Shown piece after piece: positions 55,007-62,961 of a stretch of 64,000 nt of DNA. How positions within the stretch are numbered: the first letter of the stretch is position 1; every line of letters starts with the position of its first letter. The translations under genes were made by a program, and so were the position numbers. This stretch comes from Singulisphaera acidiphila DSM 18658 (GTDB taxonomy: Bacteria; Planctomycetota; Planctomycetia; Isosphaerales; Isosphaeraceae), in NCBI RefSeq assembly GCF_000242455.2, contig NC_019892.1, positions 2,728,001-2,792,000 of the forward strand, given 5' to 3'. The notes beneath the pieces were generated by a model. The model was not told where the DNA came from. It ran no database searches and worked only from the letters and a program-made list of their open reading frames with translations.

Positions 55007-55263
55007 GAATGAGCTCGCTACGCCGAGGGAGTCGTCCGATCCTTTGATTGGGTCGTTATGACAATTCTTGGGCGACTCGCTCGGTGTCTTACCCCATCGG
55101 GCGGTTTTCCACAATTCCGATTCACCATTGACCAGGGGGAACGCCCCCTCGAAGAAGCATTCAGAAACGTGGAGGGACAGGGAGCTTACGCTCCCCGCTC
55201 GCCCCTGAAAAGCAATAGTCGTGATGTCTTGATCTTCGGATTTCTGGAGTGATTCGGCAGAGT

Positions 55264-56640
55264 TCAACCGGGATTGAGGAGGGAAATCGACTCGTGAGGT
55301 TGGGGGTCAGACTCGAGTCGCGAGAGCCGATCCCAGATTGCTTGGGCACGCGAAGAGCCAAGCGCGGGGTCGACCAGGCCGTGGAATTTCACGGCGAGCT
55401 GCGCATCTGTGAGCGGGTTCTTGTCGTGCCCGGGCGGGAACGCCACTTCCGACTCAAGGATCGTGCCATCTTCAAGGCTGACGCGTACTCGGTTGGGAAT
55501 TCCCGAGGGATATCCGGCCGTCAGCTTAGGATCTTCGATGACCGTGGTGCGCGAGACGAGATCGAGCAGGGCAGGGTTGGAAAGCCGCTCGGGGAGGAAC
55601 TGCCTGGCTGAGACTTCGCCATCGAGAAGCGCGACCACCGTGCAGTAAGGGAGGCTGTGATCCGCGGTCTCTCGGGTTTTCGGCCGCCATTTCTCGGGGT
55701 CCTGACCAATGATCTCGACCGCCGTGCGGAAGGTCGCGATCTCGATCGAGCGAATTTTGGTCAGGTCGGAGATCTGCGGGCGGAGTTCAAACGCGGCCGC
55801 GATGGCGGACTGGCTATGGTACTCGGCGGGGACGAACTTGATCGAAGTCTTGGGGAGCATCCAGTCGTCCGCCGAGGGGCCGCCCAGCTTGGGCAGTTCG
55901 AGCGGACCGGAGACCTGCTGACAGAATCCCATATCACCTTCGAACAAGGGGGCAGGGCCGGTCATCCCTTCCCTGGCAAGCATCGCCGCAAAAACACCGT
56001 TGCGCGCGGCGTGGGCGAAGGCGCATCCCTTCCACATCGACAACTCACCGGCGCGGGTCAAGCGAAGCGCGGTCCCGGTCGTTCCCGCGATCCCGAGGGC
56101 GTGGACCGCCTGGGCGTGCGAGAGGCTGAAGAGTTTCGCCGCGGCCAAGGACGTGGAGAGCGAGCCGTAGGTCGTATGATCCCAGCCCCGGGCCCGAATG
56201 CTGGCGGCATCGCAGAGGCGGCACTGCACCTCGTAGGCAATTGCCGCAGCGGTAATCCAGGCGCGGCCATCTGCTCCGACCTCTTCTCCGGCCGCCATGA
56301 CCGCTGCCCAGTTGTCGCTGGGATGGGCCGGCTCGAGTGAGAGATAAGTGTCGTTGCAGTCGAGATAACGAATGTGGACCCCGTTCGAGAACGCCGCCCA
56401 ATCGGCCGAAGCCCGCCCACCGCCGAAGAGCGCGGAACCGCGATCACCGCCGACCTTTGCGGCCGCGCGGCGAGCCACCAACGGGGCCTCATCTTCGAGA
56501 GCACCGGCGGCACAACCGAATGCGTCGAGCAGCCGTCGCTTGGCTTCGACAATGACGACCTCGGGTAGGTCATCGAATCGGGTTTCAAGGGCAAACTTCA
56601 CGAGTCGGTCGGCCAAGTTCTCGATCATCAGCGTCGGCAT
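55264..56640 (-). CDS. MmgE/PrpD family protein
   Basis: 458 residues. The family includes 2-methylcitrate dehydratase and cis-aconitate decarboxylase-like enzymes. Seen: RRLLDAFGCAAGALEDEAP, SNGVHIRYLDCNDTYLSLEP (typical N-x-x-x-x-R-x-x-D block), HPSDNWAAVMAAGEEVGA, HAVHALGIAGTTGTALRLTR, KGCAFAHAARNGVFAAMLAR and DHSLPYCTVVALLDGE. It lies among glycan-modification genes, without a prpC. A functional link with the PrpB-like gene at 44473 is possible but unproven. Confidence 0.9.
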   Translation of the reverse strand: MPTLMIENLADRLVKFALETRFDDLPEVVIVEAKRRLLDAFGCAAGALEDEAPLVARRAAAKVGGDRGSALFGGGRASADWAAFSNGVHIRYLDCNDTYLSLEPAHPSDNWAAVMAAGEEVGADGRAWITAAAIAYEVQCRLCDAASIRARGWDHTTYGSLSTSLAAAKLFSLSHAQAVHALGIAGTTGTALRLTRAGELSMWKGCAFAHAARNGVFAAMLAREGMTGPAPLFEGDMGFCQQVSGPLELPKLGGPSADDWMLPKTSIKFVPAEYHSQSAIAAAFELRPQISDLTKIRSIEIATFRTAVEIIGQDPEKWRPKTRETADHSLPYCTVVALLDGEVSARQFLPERLSNPALLDLVSRTTVIEDPKLTAGYPSGIPNRVRVSLEDGTILESEVAFPPGHDKNPLTDAQLAVKFHGLVDPALGSSRAQAIWDRLSRLESDPQPHESISLLNPG

Positions 56641-56730
56641 CCGAAGGATGGGAATCGGGATTACGTCAACCCATTGCAGTGTAGCGGTTCCCAGCAGCCG
56701 GGTCGAGCGACCTTAGATGCGCACGGGCGA

Positions 56731-57600
56731 TCAGGCTACCGATTGCGATGATCCATAAGCGAGTCCTCCCGCCTTGGCCATGATGATTCGTGACCAGTTG
56801 TGAGAGGCCTTGCGCGAGTCGAGCGTTCGATCAGGGTTGCACACGTAACCGAGCGCCGAGAAGACGTCCTTATGGGCCGCGGCGATCCGGAGGGCGACAT
56901 GGGACGTGAGAAGCGTCCTCCAGAGGCCAGGCTTGCCGGGCCAGATCTGTCGCGCGGTGATCGGGTTGCGAATTCGCTGCATCGCACACGCGGTGACCGC
57001 CTCGTCGAAACCGATCGATGGCGAAGTTCCCAGCGATTTTGATATTTGCAAAAGCTGCCGCTTCGGGTTGCGAACCAGATCCTCATAGCGGATCCGATGG
57101 ACCCCTTGCGCTTTCCACCACTGGGTACTCACAGCGAGGAGGGCTTTGGCACGGCGGCTGGTGGCATACCGAATGAATTCTTCACTCTCAGGCGAGACGC
57201 CGAAGATCGGCCGTTCATCCCCCTCCTGGCCGGCAAGCCAGCCGAGGGAGCCCTCACAGGGTGCATAGCGCAGGATCGAAATGAGCACGTCGAGTGGGTG
57301 CCTGGCGAGCGTAATGGTGAAGAACCGATGCTCTTTCCAGAGCGTCGGCAGCGGTTCGGCCCGTTGCCAGTGAGTCATGACGATGCATCGGTCGGGAAGG
57401 TTGAGCCACGGTGCGTCGAGCGGGTTGTAAAGGGCTAACTCGCCGTGCTCACGGGTCGCGCACTCATAGGCATGATCCAGCATGTTACAGAGCCAGGTGT
57501 TGCCCGACCGTGGCGTACTGACGATGGCGATCCGCGCTTCACCTGGAGGATTCGCATGGCGCGCCCCGGAAAACCGCTGAATGATCGGTTGAAAGAACAT
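56731..57600 (-). CDS. Sulfotransferase domain protein
   Basis: 289 residues from the ATG at 57600; the frame is open 25 codons further. PAPS-dependent sulfotransferases carry the 5'-phosphosulfate loop, here IVSTPRSGNTWLCNML (about 27-40), and a 3'-phosphate site, likely in the FTITLARHPLDVLISILRYA stretch (R-x-P-x-D, about 110). The region RIRYEDLVRNPKRQLLQIS is the usual YEDL block. Probably sulfates a glycan or glycolipid, fitting its FkbM and MmgE neighbours. Confidence 0.88.
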   Translation of the reverse strand: MFFQPIIQRFSGARHANPPGEARIAIVSTPRSGNTWLCNMLDHAYECATREHGELALYNPLDAPWLNLPDRCIVMTHWQRAEPLPTLWKEHRFFTITLARHPLDVLISILRYAPCEGSLGWLAGQEGDERPIFGVSPESEEFIRYATSRRAKALLAVSTQWWKAQGVHRIRYEDLVRNPKRQLLQISKSLGTSPSIGFDEAVTACAMQRIRNPITARQIWPGKPGLWRTLLTSHVALRIAAAHKDVFSALGYVCNPDRTLDSRKASHNWSRIIMAKAGGLAYGSSQSVA

Positions 57601-57812
57601 GGCTGGACCGTTCCCCCTCAACGCGGCGAGTCCTCGACGCCTGGCCGGGACGTCTCGCCACGGGGCAACTTGCAAAAAATGCGCCGTCTTTCGATCAGAC
57701 CACGATCGTCATCCGTTCGAGGGAGAAAAGGGCATTCCCGTTCTCCCGCCACTGCTGGAGGAAAGAAGCCTATGCCATTCTATGAAACCTTGCTGAATCG
57801 ATCCGAGCCGGT

Positions 57813-58979
57813 TCAGGCGCTTCGCGCGCAGTAAAGATTACCGAAGTCTTCGCGCGTGTCGGGATAGAGCGAGAGAAGCTCCTGCGTTGTGGTCGACTCG
57901 GTTGTCTCTTCGTCTTCATCAATGCGAAAGAGCCCGAAACCTTGGCGCTCGAGATCGGCGAGGTACTCTTTCGCCTCGATGCCGCTCCGTCGCAGACCGG
58001 CCGGCCAGAACTCGGTGATGATCTTGACGTCGTGATGTCGACGAAGGACCTTTTGCATTCCGCGGACGGCACGGCCTTCGGATCCCTGGATGTCCATCTT
58101 GATGAAGTCGATTTTGCCTTGGTAGTCGGCAAAATGTTCATCAAGCGTGGTTGCCTGAATGGGGATGGCGTCCCGGTCGTCTTCGGAAGCAAAAATCCGG
58201 TGGTCCCCCTTGTTGTCGGGGCAAAGATAGAGGGAGAGCGGACCGGACGTTTCGGCAACGGCCTTGTTGACGAAAATGACGTTTTGGTAGCCATTCGCGC
58301 GGACATTTTTCTTCAGGAGCCTGAAGTTGGTCGGGTCGGGCTCAAACGCATAGACGCGTCCCTTGTCTCCAACCAGCCGGGCAAAGATCAAGGTGTAGTA
58401 GCCGATGTTTGCGCCGATGTCGAGGACGACGTCCCCCGGTTTGACCTGAGACTCGATCAGCGTAGTCTCGTAGGGCTCGAAGTAGCCATCTCGAAGCAGC
58501 ATCGGCGAGACGATCGAGTCGGTCGGATCGAGGAACATCTCGTGGCCGAACACGCGACTGCGCGACCGGAGGAGATCGTCGATTTGATCGACTTTACGGA
58601 GGGCGTCGTAGGCACGATCGTGCGCGCCTTGGGCCGTGTCACCGATGTCCGAGAGGCGTTGCTCCGTGCGAAAGGCCGTCCCTGCCACGTCACCGGAGAA
58701 GGCTTCGAGCCTTTGACCAAGCTCCCTCCATCTCACATGGTCAAGGTTGTGGGCCGTGGTGGATTGCTGCTCGATCTGTTCGAGTCGTCCGGCGAGGGAA
58801 CTCATTTCTCGAAGGATCAGGTCAAGACGGCTGCCCAGATCCATCAAACGATGGTCCACGAGATGTTCCAGCGAGGCGGATCGCCGATCCAACTCATCGA
58901 GCCGCTGACGCAGGCCCCCCCGACGGACGAGCCATAAACTTCCCCGGATCGCAGATGCCAAAGAGTTCAGGCCGAGCAT
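57813..58979 (-). CDS. FkbM family methyltransferase with N-terminal coiled coil
   Basis: 388 residues. The first ~130 are a helical, heptad-rich region (RLDELDRRSASLEHLVDHRL, LAGRLEQIEQQS) preceding the catalytic domain. Motifs: GDVVLDIGANIGYYTLIFAR (about 183), RVYAFEPDPTNFRLLKKNV and DFIKMDIQGSEGRAVRGMQK (about 290). The coiled coil, unlike the sister gene at 53855, suggests oligomerisation or docking on a glycan-assembly complex. It lies 27 bp downstream of the hydrolase gene. Confidence 0.9.
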   Translation of the reverse strand: MLGLNSLASAIRGSLWLVRRGGLRQRLDELDRRSASLEHLVDHRLMDLGSRLDLILREMSSLAGRLEQIEQQSTTAHNLDHVRWRELGQRLEAFSGDVAGTAFRTEQRLSDIGDTAQGAHDRAYDALRKVDQIDDLLRSRSRVFGHEMFLDPTDSIVSPMLLRDGYFEPYETTLIESQVKPGDVVLDIGANIGYYTLIFARLVGDKGRVYAFEPDPTNFRLLKKNVRANGYQNVIFVNKAVAETSGPLSLYLCPDNKGDHRIFASEDDRDAIPIQATTLDEHFADYQGKIDFIKMDIQGSEGRAVRGMQKVLRRHHDVKIITEFWPAGLRRSGIEAKEYLADLERQGFGLFRIDEDEETTESTTTQELLSLYPDTREDFGNLYCARSA

Positions 58980-59006
58980 GGAACCTCTCCAAGGGGACAG
59001 ACCGAC

Positions 59007-60926
59007 CTACCGCGAACCAGTCGGCACCGCCAACACGGTCGACGGAGGCGTGGCGCCGCCCAGGGCGGCTGCGTGCTTCAGAAGGATGCGGCGGACTTCT
59101 TGAATCGCTTCGGGATCTTTCTGGACGCCGTGATCGGATCGGACCATGAGCTCCGACTCGACGCCGTCGAGGTGGGCACTTCCATAGTTGACGACGCTGT
59201 CGGTTGTCATATCAACACCAGCCGGTTTCAAGGATCCGATGATCGAATGAAAGACCACATCCGGCTGCGGCTTCATCATCAGGATCGCCTTGAGGATCGA
59301 TGGTGTGTTGGGTGAGATCGATTCCAGGGTCTCGATACTTGTCGGCAGCCGGCGGAATCGGCGCTTGTCGAACGCGTCGGGATTCTCTTTGACCAGCTTC
59401 AACAAGAGTTCATTGATGTGGTCGGAGTAGGCAATCAACCCTGAGCTGACTCGGCCGACGAGACTCCGGCTCAGATCCGAGCCTCGGTGCGGGGTCGCCA
59501 AGAAAACGACACGTTTGACAAACGGGAGCGGCTTGAAGAAGAAGTAGCCCTGAAGCTCGTCGAGGACGGCCTTTGGGCCGTCGATTTCCTTGAATGGCCG
59601 GTCGGTATTCAGTTGCCAGAGCTTGTCTTCACTGTCGAGAGTCATCACATGGCTGAGCAGTCCGCCCATGCTGTGTCCGAGCAGGACCATCTGATCGAAG
59701 GCCGGGTCGGCTCCGTTGGGGTTGTACTTCCGTTGTGCTTCCCGCAACGACTCGCGAAGCATTGCCGAGGCGATCGGAATGGGCACGCCCGTCGGGTACA
59801 TGTAGAGCATGAACTGGTAGCGCTGCTGGACATTCGGGTCGTTGAGCAGCTCATTGATCATGGGGATCCAGGCCAGCGGGCTGGAGATCAGGCCATGGAC
59901 CATCACGACGGGAATCTTGCCGGGCTCGTAGGGCCGCAGGAGCATCAAGTTCGCGCGACCAATGGCCTGATCCGGGCGGAGCAATCCGGTCCACCGATAA
60001 CGATTCAGGTCGGTTCGCGACCACATGTAGGCCAGGGGGGTGCTGAAGTCCGACTCGACCGGAATCAGGAGCGGCGGACAGACCGTCCTGGTCCTGACCG
60101 GATCGATCAGTTCGAGCGTGCACTCGCGGGTCGCATTGAGGTCGCCTTCCGTGTCGCGAAGGCGCGATGTGGGCTTGAGGTAGGCGGTCAGCGGGAAGGT
60201 CATTTCCGGCGGATAAAACCGGGTTTCCTCCTGCGCGGGACCGTCGGCCAAGCGGACGCCAATCAAGGGAACGCCAAGGCCGTAGTGGTACGTTTTCGAG
60301 ATCAGACCGCTCACCTCGTAATCCGAAGCGAGAATGAGCTTATCCACGTCGTCAACCGCCCAGGCGGAATCTGCCAGCGAGACCCGAAACACTTGCTCTT
60401 GGCCGCGAATCTTGAGCTTGATCGACCCTTCGGGGGTGATCGGCCCCGTGGCTTGCGCAGCGCGGAGAAGGCGCTCGAGCCCCGCGTTGTACAGATCCAT
60501 GGCGGTTCTGTAACGCGGATCGGACCCACGCTGACCATCCGGGCGGACCAGTTCGGGGTCGGTCAGAAAATCGTGGGCATAGGCAACTGCATCGACATAG
60601 TAGTCAATGGCATTCGTTTTTCGCCATTTGTCGAGTCGACGCCCCTCAACCCAGCAAAGCTCGGCAAGAGCGTAGACCAGCTCAGGCTCGGGACGCTCAC
60701 GGGCGAGCTTGACGAGGCTGGAGAGCACTCGATCGGTCCCGAAGCGATACTGGCGCGACAGGTCGTAGCGTTTGATCGTATCGAGCGTCCGATCAGTCGG
60801 CCGGTCGAGGCTGGCCAGGTTGCGATAAGAGGCCGAGTGCGCACGATCGCCTCGACTTGGCTGCACGGTGATGTCAGGCCATCCCACGAGGGAGGATGCG
60901 ACGATCGCTAAGCAGGCAAGAGACAT
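59007..60926 (-). CDS. Large exported alpha/beta hydrolase (PGAP1/lipase-like)
   Basis: About 639 residues from the ATG at 60926 (GGAG upstream, hydrophobic leader MSLACLAIVASSLVGWP). The N-terminal ~300 residues are helical/beta without a named domain. The hydrolase core begins near IPVVMVHGLISSPLAWIPMI (about 310) with the nucleophile in VLLGHSMGGLLSHVMT (Ser about 420), then VVFLATPHRGSDLS. A late acid/His pair is likely near NYGSAHLDGVESELMVRSDHGVQ. PGAP1-like enzymes deacylate lipid anchors. It sits between the ABC exporter and an FkbM gene. Confidence 0.82.
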   Translation of the reverse strand: MSLACLAIVASSLVGWPDITVQPSRGDRAHSASYRNLASLDRPTDRTLDTIKRYDLSRQYRFGTDRVLSSLVKLARERPEPELVYALAELCWVEGRRLDKWRKTNAIDYYVDAVAYAHDFLTDPELVRPDGQRGSDPRYRTAMDLYNAGLERLLRAAQATGPITPEGSIKLKIRGQEQVFRVSLADSAWAVDDVDKLILASDYEVSGLISKTYHYGLGVPLIGVRLADGPAQEETRFYPPEMTFPLTAYLKPTSRLRDTEGDLNATRECTLELIDPVRTRTVCPPLLIPVESDFSTPLAYMWSRTDLNRYRWTGLLRPDQAIGRANLMLLRPYEPGKIPVVMVHGLISSPLAWIPMINELLNDPNVQQRYQFMLYMYPTGVPIPIASAMLRESLREAQRKYNPNGADPAFDQMVLLGHSMGGLLSHVMTLDSEDKLWQLNTDRPFKEIDGPKAVLDELQGYFFFKPLPFVKRVVFLATPHRGSDLSRSLVGRVSSGLIAYSDHINELLLKLVKENPDAFDKRRFRRLPTSIETLESISPNTPSILKAILMMKPQPDVVFHSIIGSLKPAGVDMTTDSVVNYGSAHLDGVESELMVRSDHGVQKDPEAIQEVRRILLKHAAALGGATPPSTVLAVPTGSR

Positions 60927-60966
60927 GGGCGGGTCACTCCATCGACCCAAGGGGATCCAGCCAGCG

Positions 60967-60988
60967 CGCCGGCCCAATGGGGCCGGCG
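60967..60988 (-). terminator. GC-rich hairpin after ABC exporter
   Basis: CGCCGGCCC (60967-60975), loop AATG, GGGCCGGCG (60980-60988): a perfect 9-bp stem between the ATPase stop and the hydrolase gene. No U tract, so termination may be partial, or it may stabilise mRNA ends. Confidence 0.45.
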
Positions 60989-61017
60989 ATCGCATGATAA
61001 GCCGGGCGAAGAATCGG

Positions 61018-61854
61018 TCAAGACGGGCTCGGACCTTCTTCTTGCATGTATCGCTTGATTACTTCATCAATCGGCCCGTCTCCGGCAACCTGTCCGCGAC
61101 GCATCCAGATGCCTCGTGTACACATCTCGCGTAACGCATTCATATCGTGTGACACGATTATGACCACGTTGGATCGGTCGAGCAGACCCATGATCCGTTC
61201 TTTCGCCTTCTTGACGAACGCGGCATCACCCGCGCCCAAGGATTCGTCGATGAGGAGAATATCGGGATCAATCTCGGTCGCGATCGCAAACGCAAGCCGC
61301 ATGAACATGCCGCTGGAATAGTATTTCAACGGCAGGTCGGCGAACTCGCGGAGGCCGGTGAACGCGAAGATCCCGTCGACCTTTTCGAGCATCTCGCGGC
61401 GCTTGATGCCGAGCATCGCGCCGTTGAGCATGATGTTGTCCGTCCCCGAAAGTTCGGGGTTGAATCCCGCTCCCATTTCGATGAGGGGCGCAACCGTTCC
61501 GCGAATCCGGAGATTTCCGGAGGTGGGCGGATAGATTCGCGCCATCAGCCGGAGGAGCGTACTCTTGCCGGCGCCGTTGGACCCCACAATTCCGATCCGC
61601 TCCCCTTTGCCGATCCGAAGGTTCACCCCGCGCAACGCCCAGAATTCGGACGTTGGCATGGGGGCTTCACGGCGAAGAAGCAGGTCGAGAGCCGCTCGCT
61701 TCAACGAGTAGGTCTTGTCGAAGTAGCTCACAAAATTGAGCGAGACGTCCTCGAGATCGACCAGGGCCTCGGTCGCGGGGAGATGGCGTTCCCACCGCAA
61801 AACGCGACTAGAGTCGGAAGACGAACTTGTCTTCATGACACTTGAATGCGACAT
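61018..61854 (-). CDS. ABC exporter ATP-binding protein (Wzt/TagH-like)
   Basis: About 278 residues from the ATG at 61854 (GGGG seven bases upstream); an ATG at 61836 is equally possible. Energises polysaccharide or polyol-phosphate export. Walker A GIVGSNGAGKSTLL (about 92), Q-loop region near PLIEMGAGFNPELSGTDNI (typical of this subfamily), signature LKYYSSGMFMRLAFAIA, Walker B DILLIDESLGAGDAAF and switch His in VIIVSHDMNAL. It lacks the C-terminal carbohydrate-binding domain of long Wzt proteins. The gene overlaps the permease gene by about 47 bp. Confidence 0.92.
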   Translation of the reverse strand: MSHSSVMKTSSSSDSSRVLRWERHLPATEALVDLEDVSLNFVSYFDKTYSLKRAALDLLLRREAPMPTSEFWALRGVNLRIGKGERIGIVGSNGAGKSTLLRLMARIYPPTSGNLRIRGTVAPLIEMGAGFNPELSGTDNIMLNGAMLGIKRREMLEKVDGIFAFTGLREFADLPLKYYSSGMFMRLAFAIATEIDPDILLIDESLGAGDAAFVKKAKERIMGLLDRSNVVIIVSHDMNALREMCTRGIWMRRGQVAGDGPIDEVIKRYMQEEGPSPS

Positions 61855-62665
61855 AACCGATCCCCAGGCTGACCGTCGCAATGCCGGCAGCCGCCAAGAA
61901 TAAAGACGGGTCGGGCCACTTCCCTTCAGAGAGAATGACCTGGAAAAGCTTGATAAACGGGTACGCCGGGTTCGCCCAAAGTCGCCAGGGAGGCAAATTG
62001 GTCGATTCATAGATGATCGGCGTCATGAAATACCAGGCCTGCAAGATCACGGACACCAGGTGCCCGCAATCGCGAAAGAACGTGTTGGTTGTGGCCACGA
62101 TCAGGCCCAGACCAAGCGTGAATCCCGACAGCAGTGCGATGGCAACTGGAAGTAGCAAGAGCTGCGGGGTGAATCGCACGCCCAGCGGCTTCATCAGGAT
62201 AAACAGGGCCACCATCGAGAGCACGAACGTCGTCAAGTTGATCAATAAACGTGTTAATGGGAAGATCAACTTGGGCAAGAAGATCTTCCGAATCAGCGCC
62301 TCATTATGGATGATTGAGAACGCCGAGTCGTTGACCGTTCCGCTGAAAAAGTTCCAAGGAACCATCCCGGCGAAAAGGTAGATCGCATAGTCCTCGCGCT
62401 TGATCACGAGGAGTTGCGAAAAGACGATCGTCAAAGTCGTCATCATCAGAATCGGATGCAGCAGCGTCCAGAAGAACCCCAGCATCGAACGCTGGTAACG
62501 GACGCGCAGATCCTGGACGACCATATTTTGGACGACCGGCCAGAACCGGACAAGCTGCCGGTGATCATCAGTCACCCAGCCGATCCAACGACTCGGTCCT
62601 CGCGGCTTGTGTGGAGGAGGGAAGAACTCCACATGAGGGACCGAGGGATTTGTGCTAACATCCAT
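61808..62665 (-). CDS. ABC-2 type permease (Wzm/TagG-like)
   Basis: 285 residues from the ATG at 62665. Six membrane segments of the ABC-2 family are visible, beginning with RSMLGFFWTLLHPILMMTTL (about 67), then YLFAGMVPWNFFSGTVNDSA, LLINLTTFVLSMVALFIL, FTLGLGLIVATTNTFFRD and VILQAWYFMTPIIY. Preceded by a 65-residue Pro-rich cytoplasmic N-terminus. With the ATPase gene it forms a surface-glycan exporter. Confidence 0.92.
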   Translation of the reverse strand: MDVSTNPSVPHVEFFPPPHKPRGPSRWIGWVTDDHRQLVRFWPVVQNMVVQDLRVRYQRSMLGFFWTLLHPILMMTTLTIVFSQLLVIKREDYAIYLFAGMVPWNFFSGTVNDSAFSIIHNEALIRKIFLPKLIFPLTRLLINLTTFVLSMVALFILMKPLGVRFTPQLLLLPVAIALLSGFTLGLGLIVATTNTFFRDCGHLVSVILQAWYFMTPIIYESTNLPPWRLWANPAYPFIKLFQVILSEGKWPDPSLFLAAAGIATVSLGIGYVAFKCHEDKFVFRL

Positions 62666-62961
62666 GTTTATCACTTCATCCGATGGACGCCGCAGACTTC
62701 GACCAGGCAGCATCCAGCCACACTCAGTCGAGCCTGCATCGGCGGGGCATCTTACGGTCCCCACCTCTTTCGAGGAAGTCCAACCGGCCTGTTAAGAAGG
62801 ATTAAATTCCCAAGCCTCCTAGATTACCAAGGGGCTTTCCGTCGGGTTTACCCTCAATTCAGGTCGGCAGGAATCGATTATTGATCCTGGAGACTGTTTC
62901 GATTATCGGTCAGACACTGGCTATACTTCGCTCTTTTACCGGAATGTCCAACACAACCGGT

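Noticed and set aside
59487..60911. 474-codon plus-strand frame opposite the PGAP1-like hydrolase
   Set aside because: The minus-strand gene has a nucleophile elbow and leader peptide; the plus frame is compositionally a shadow.
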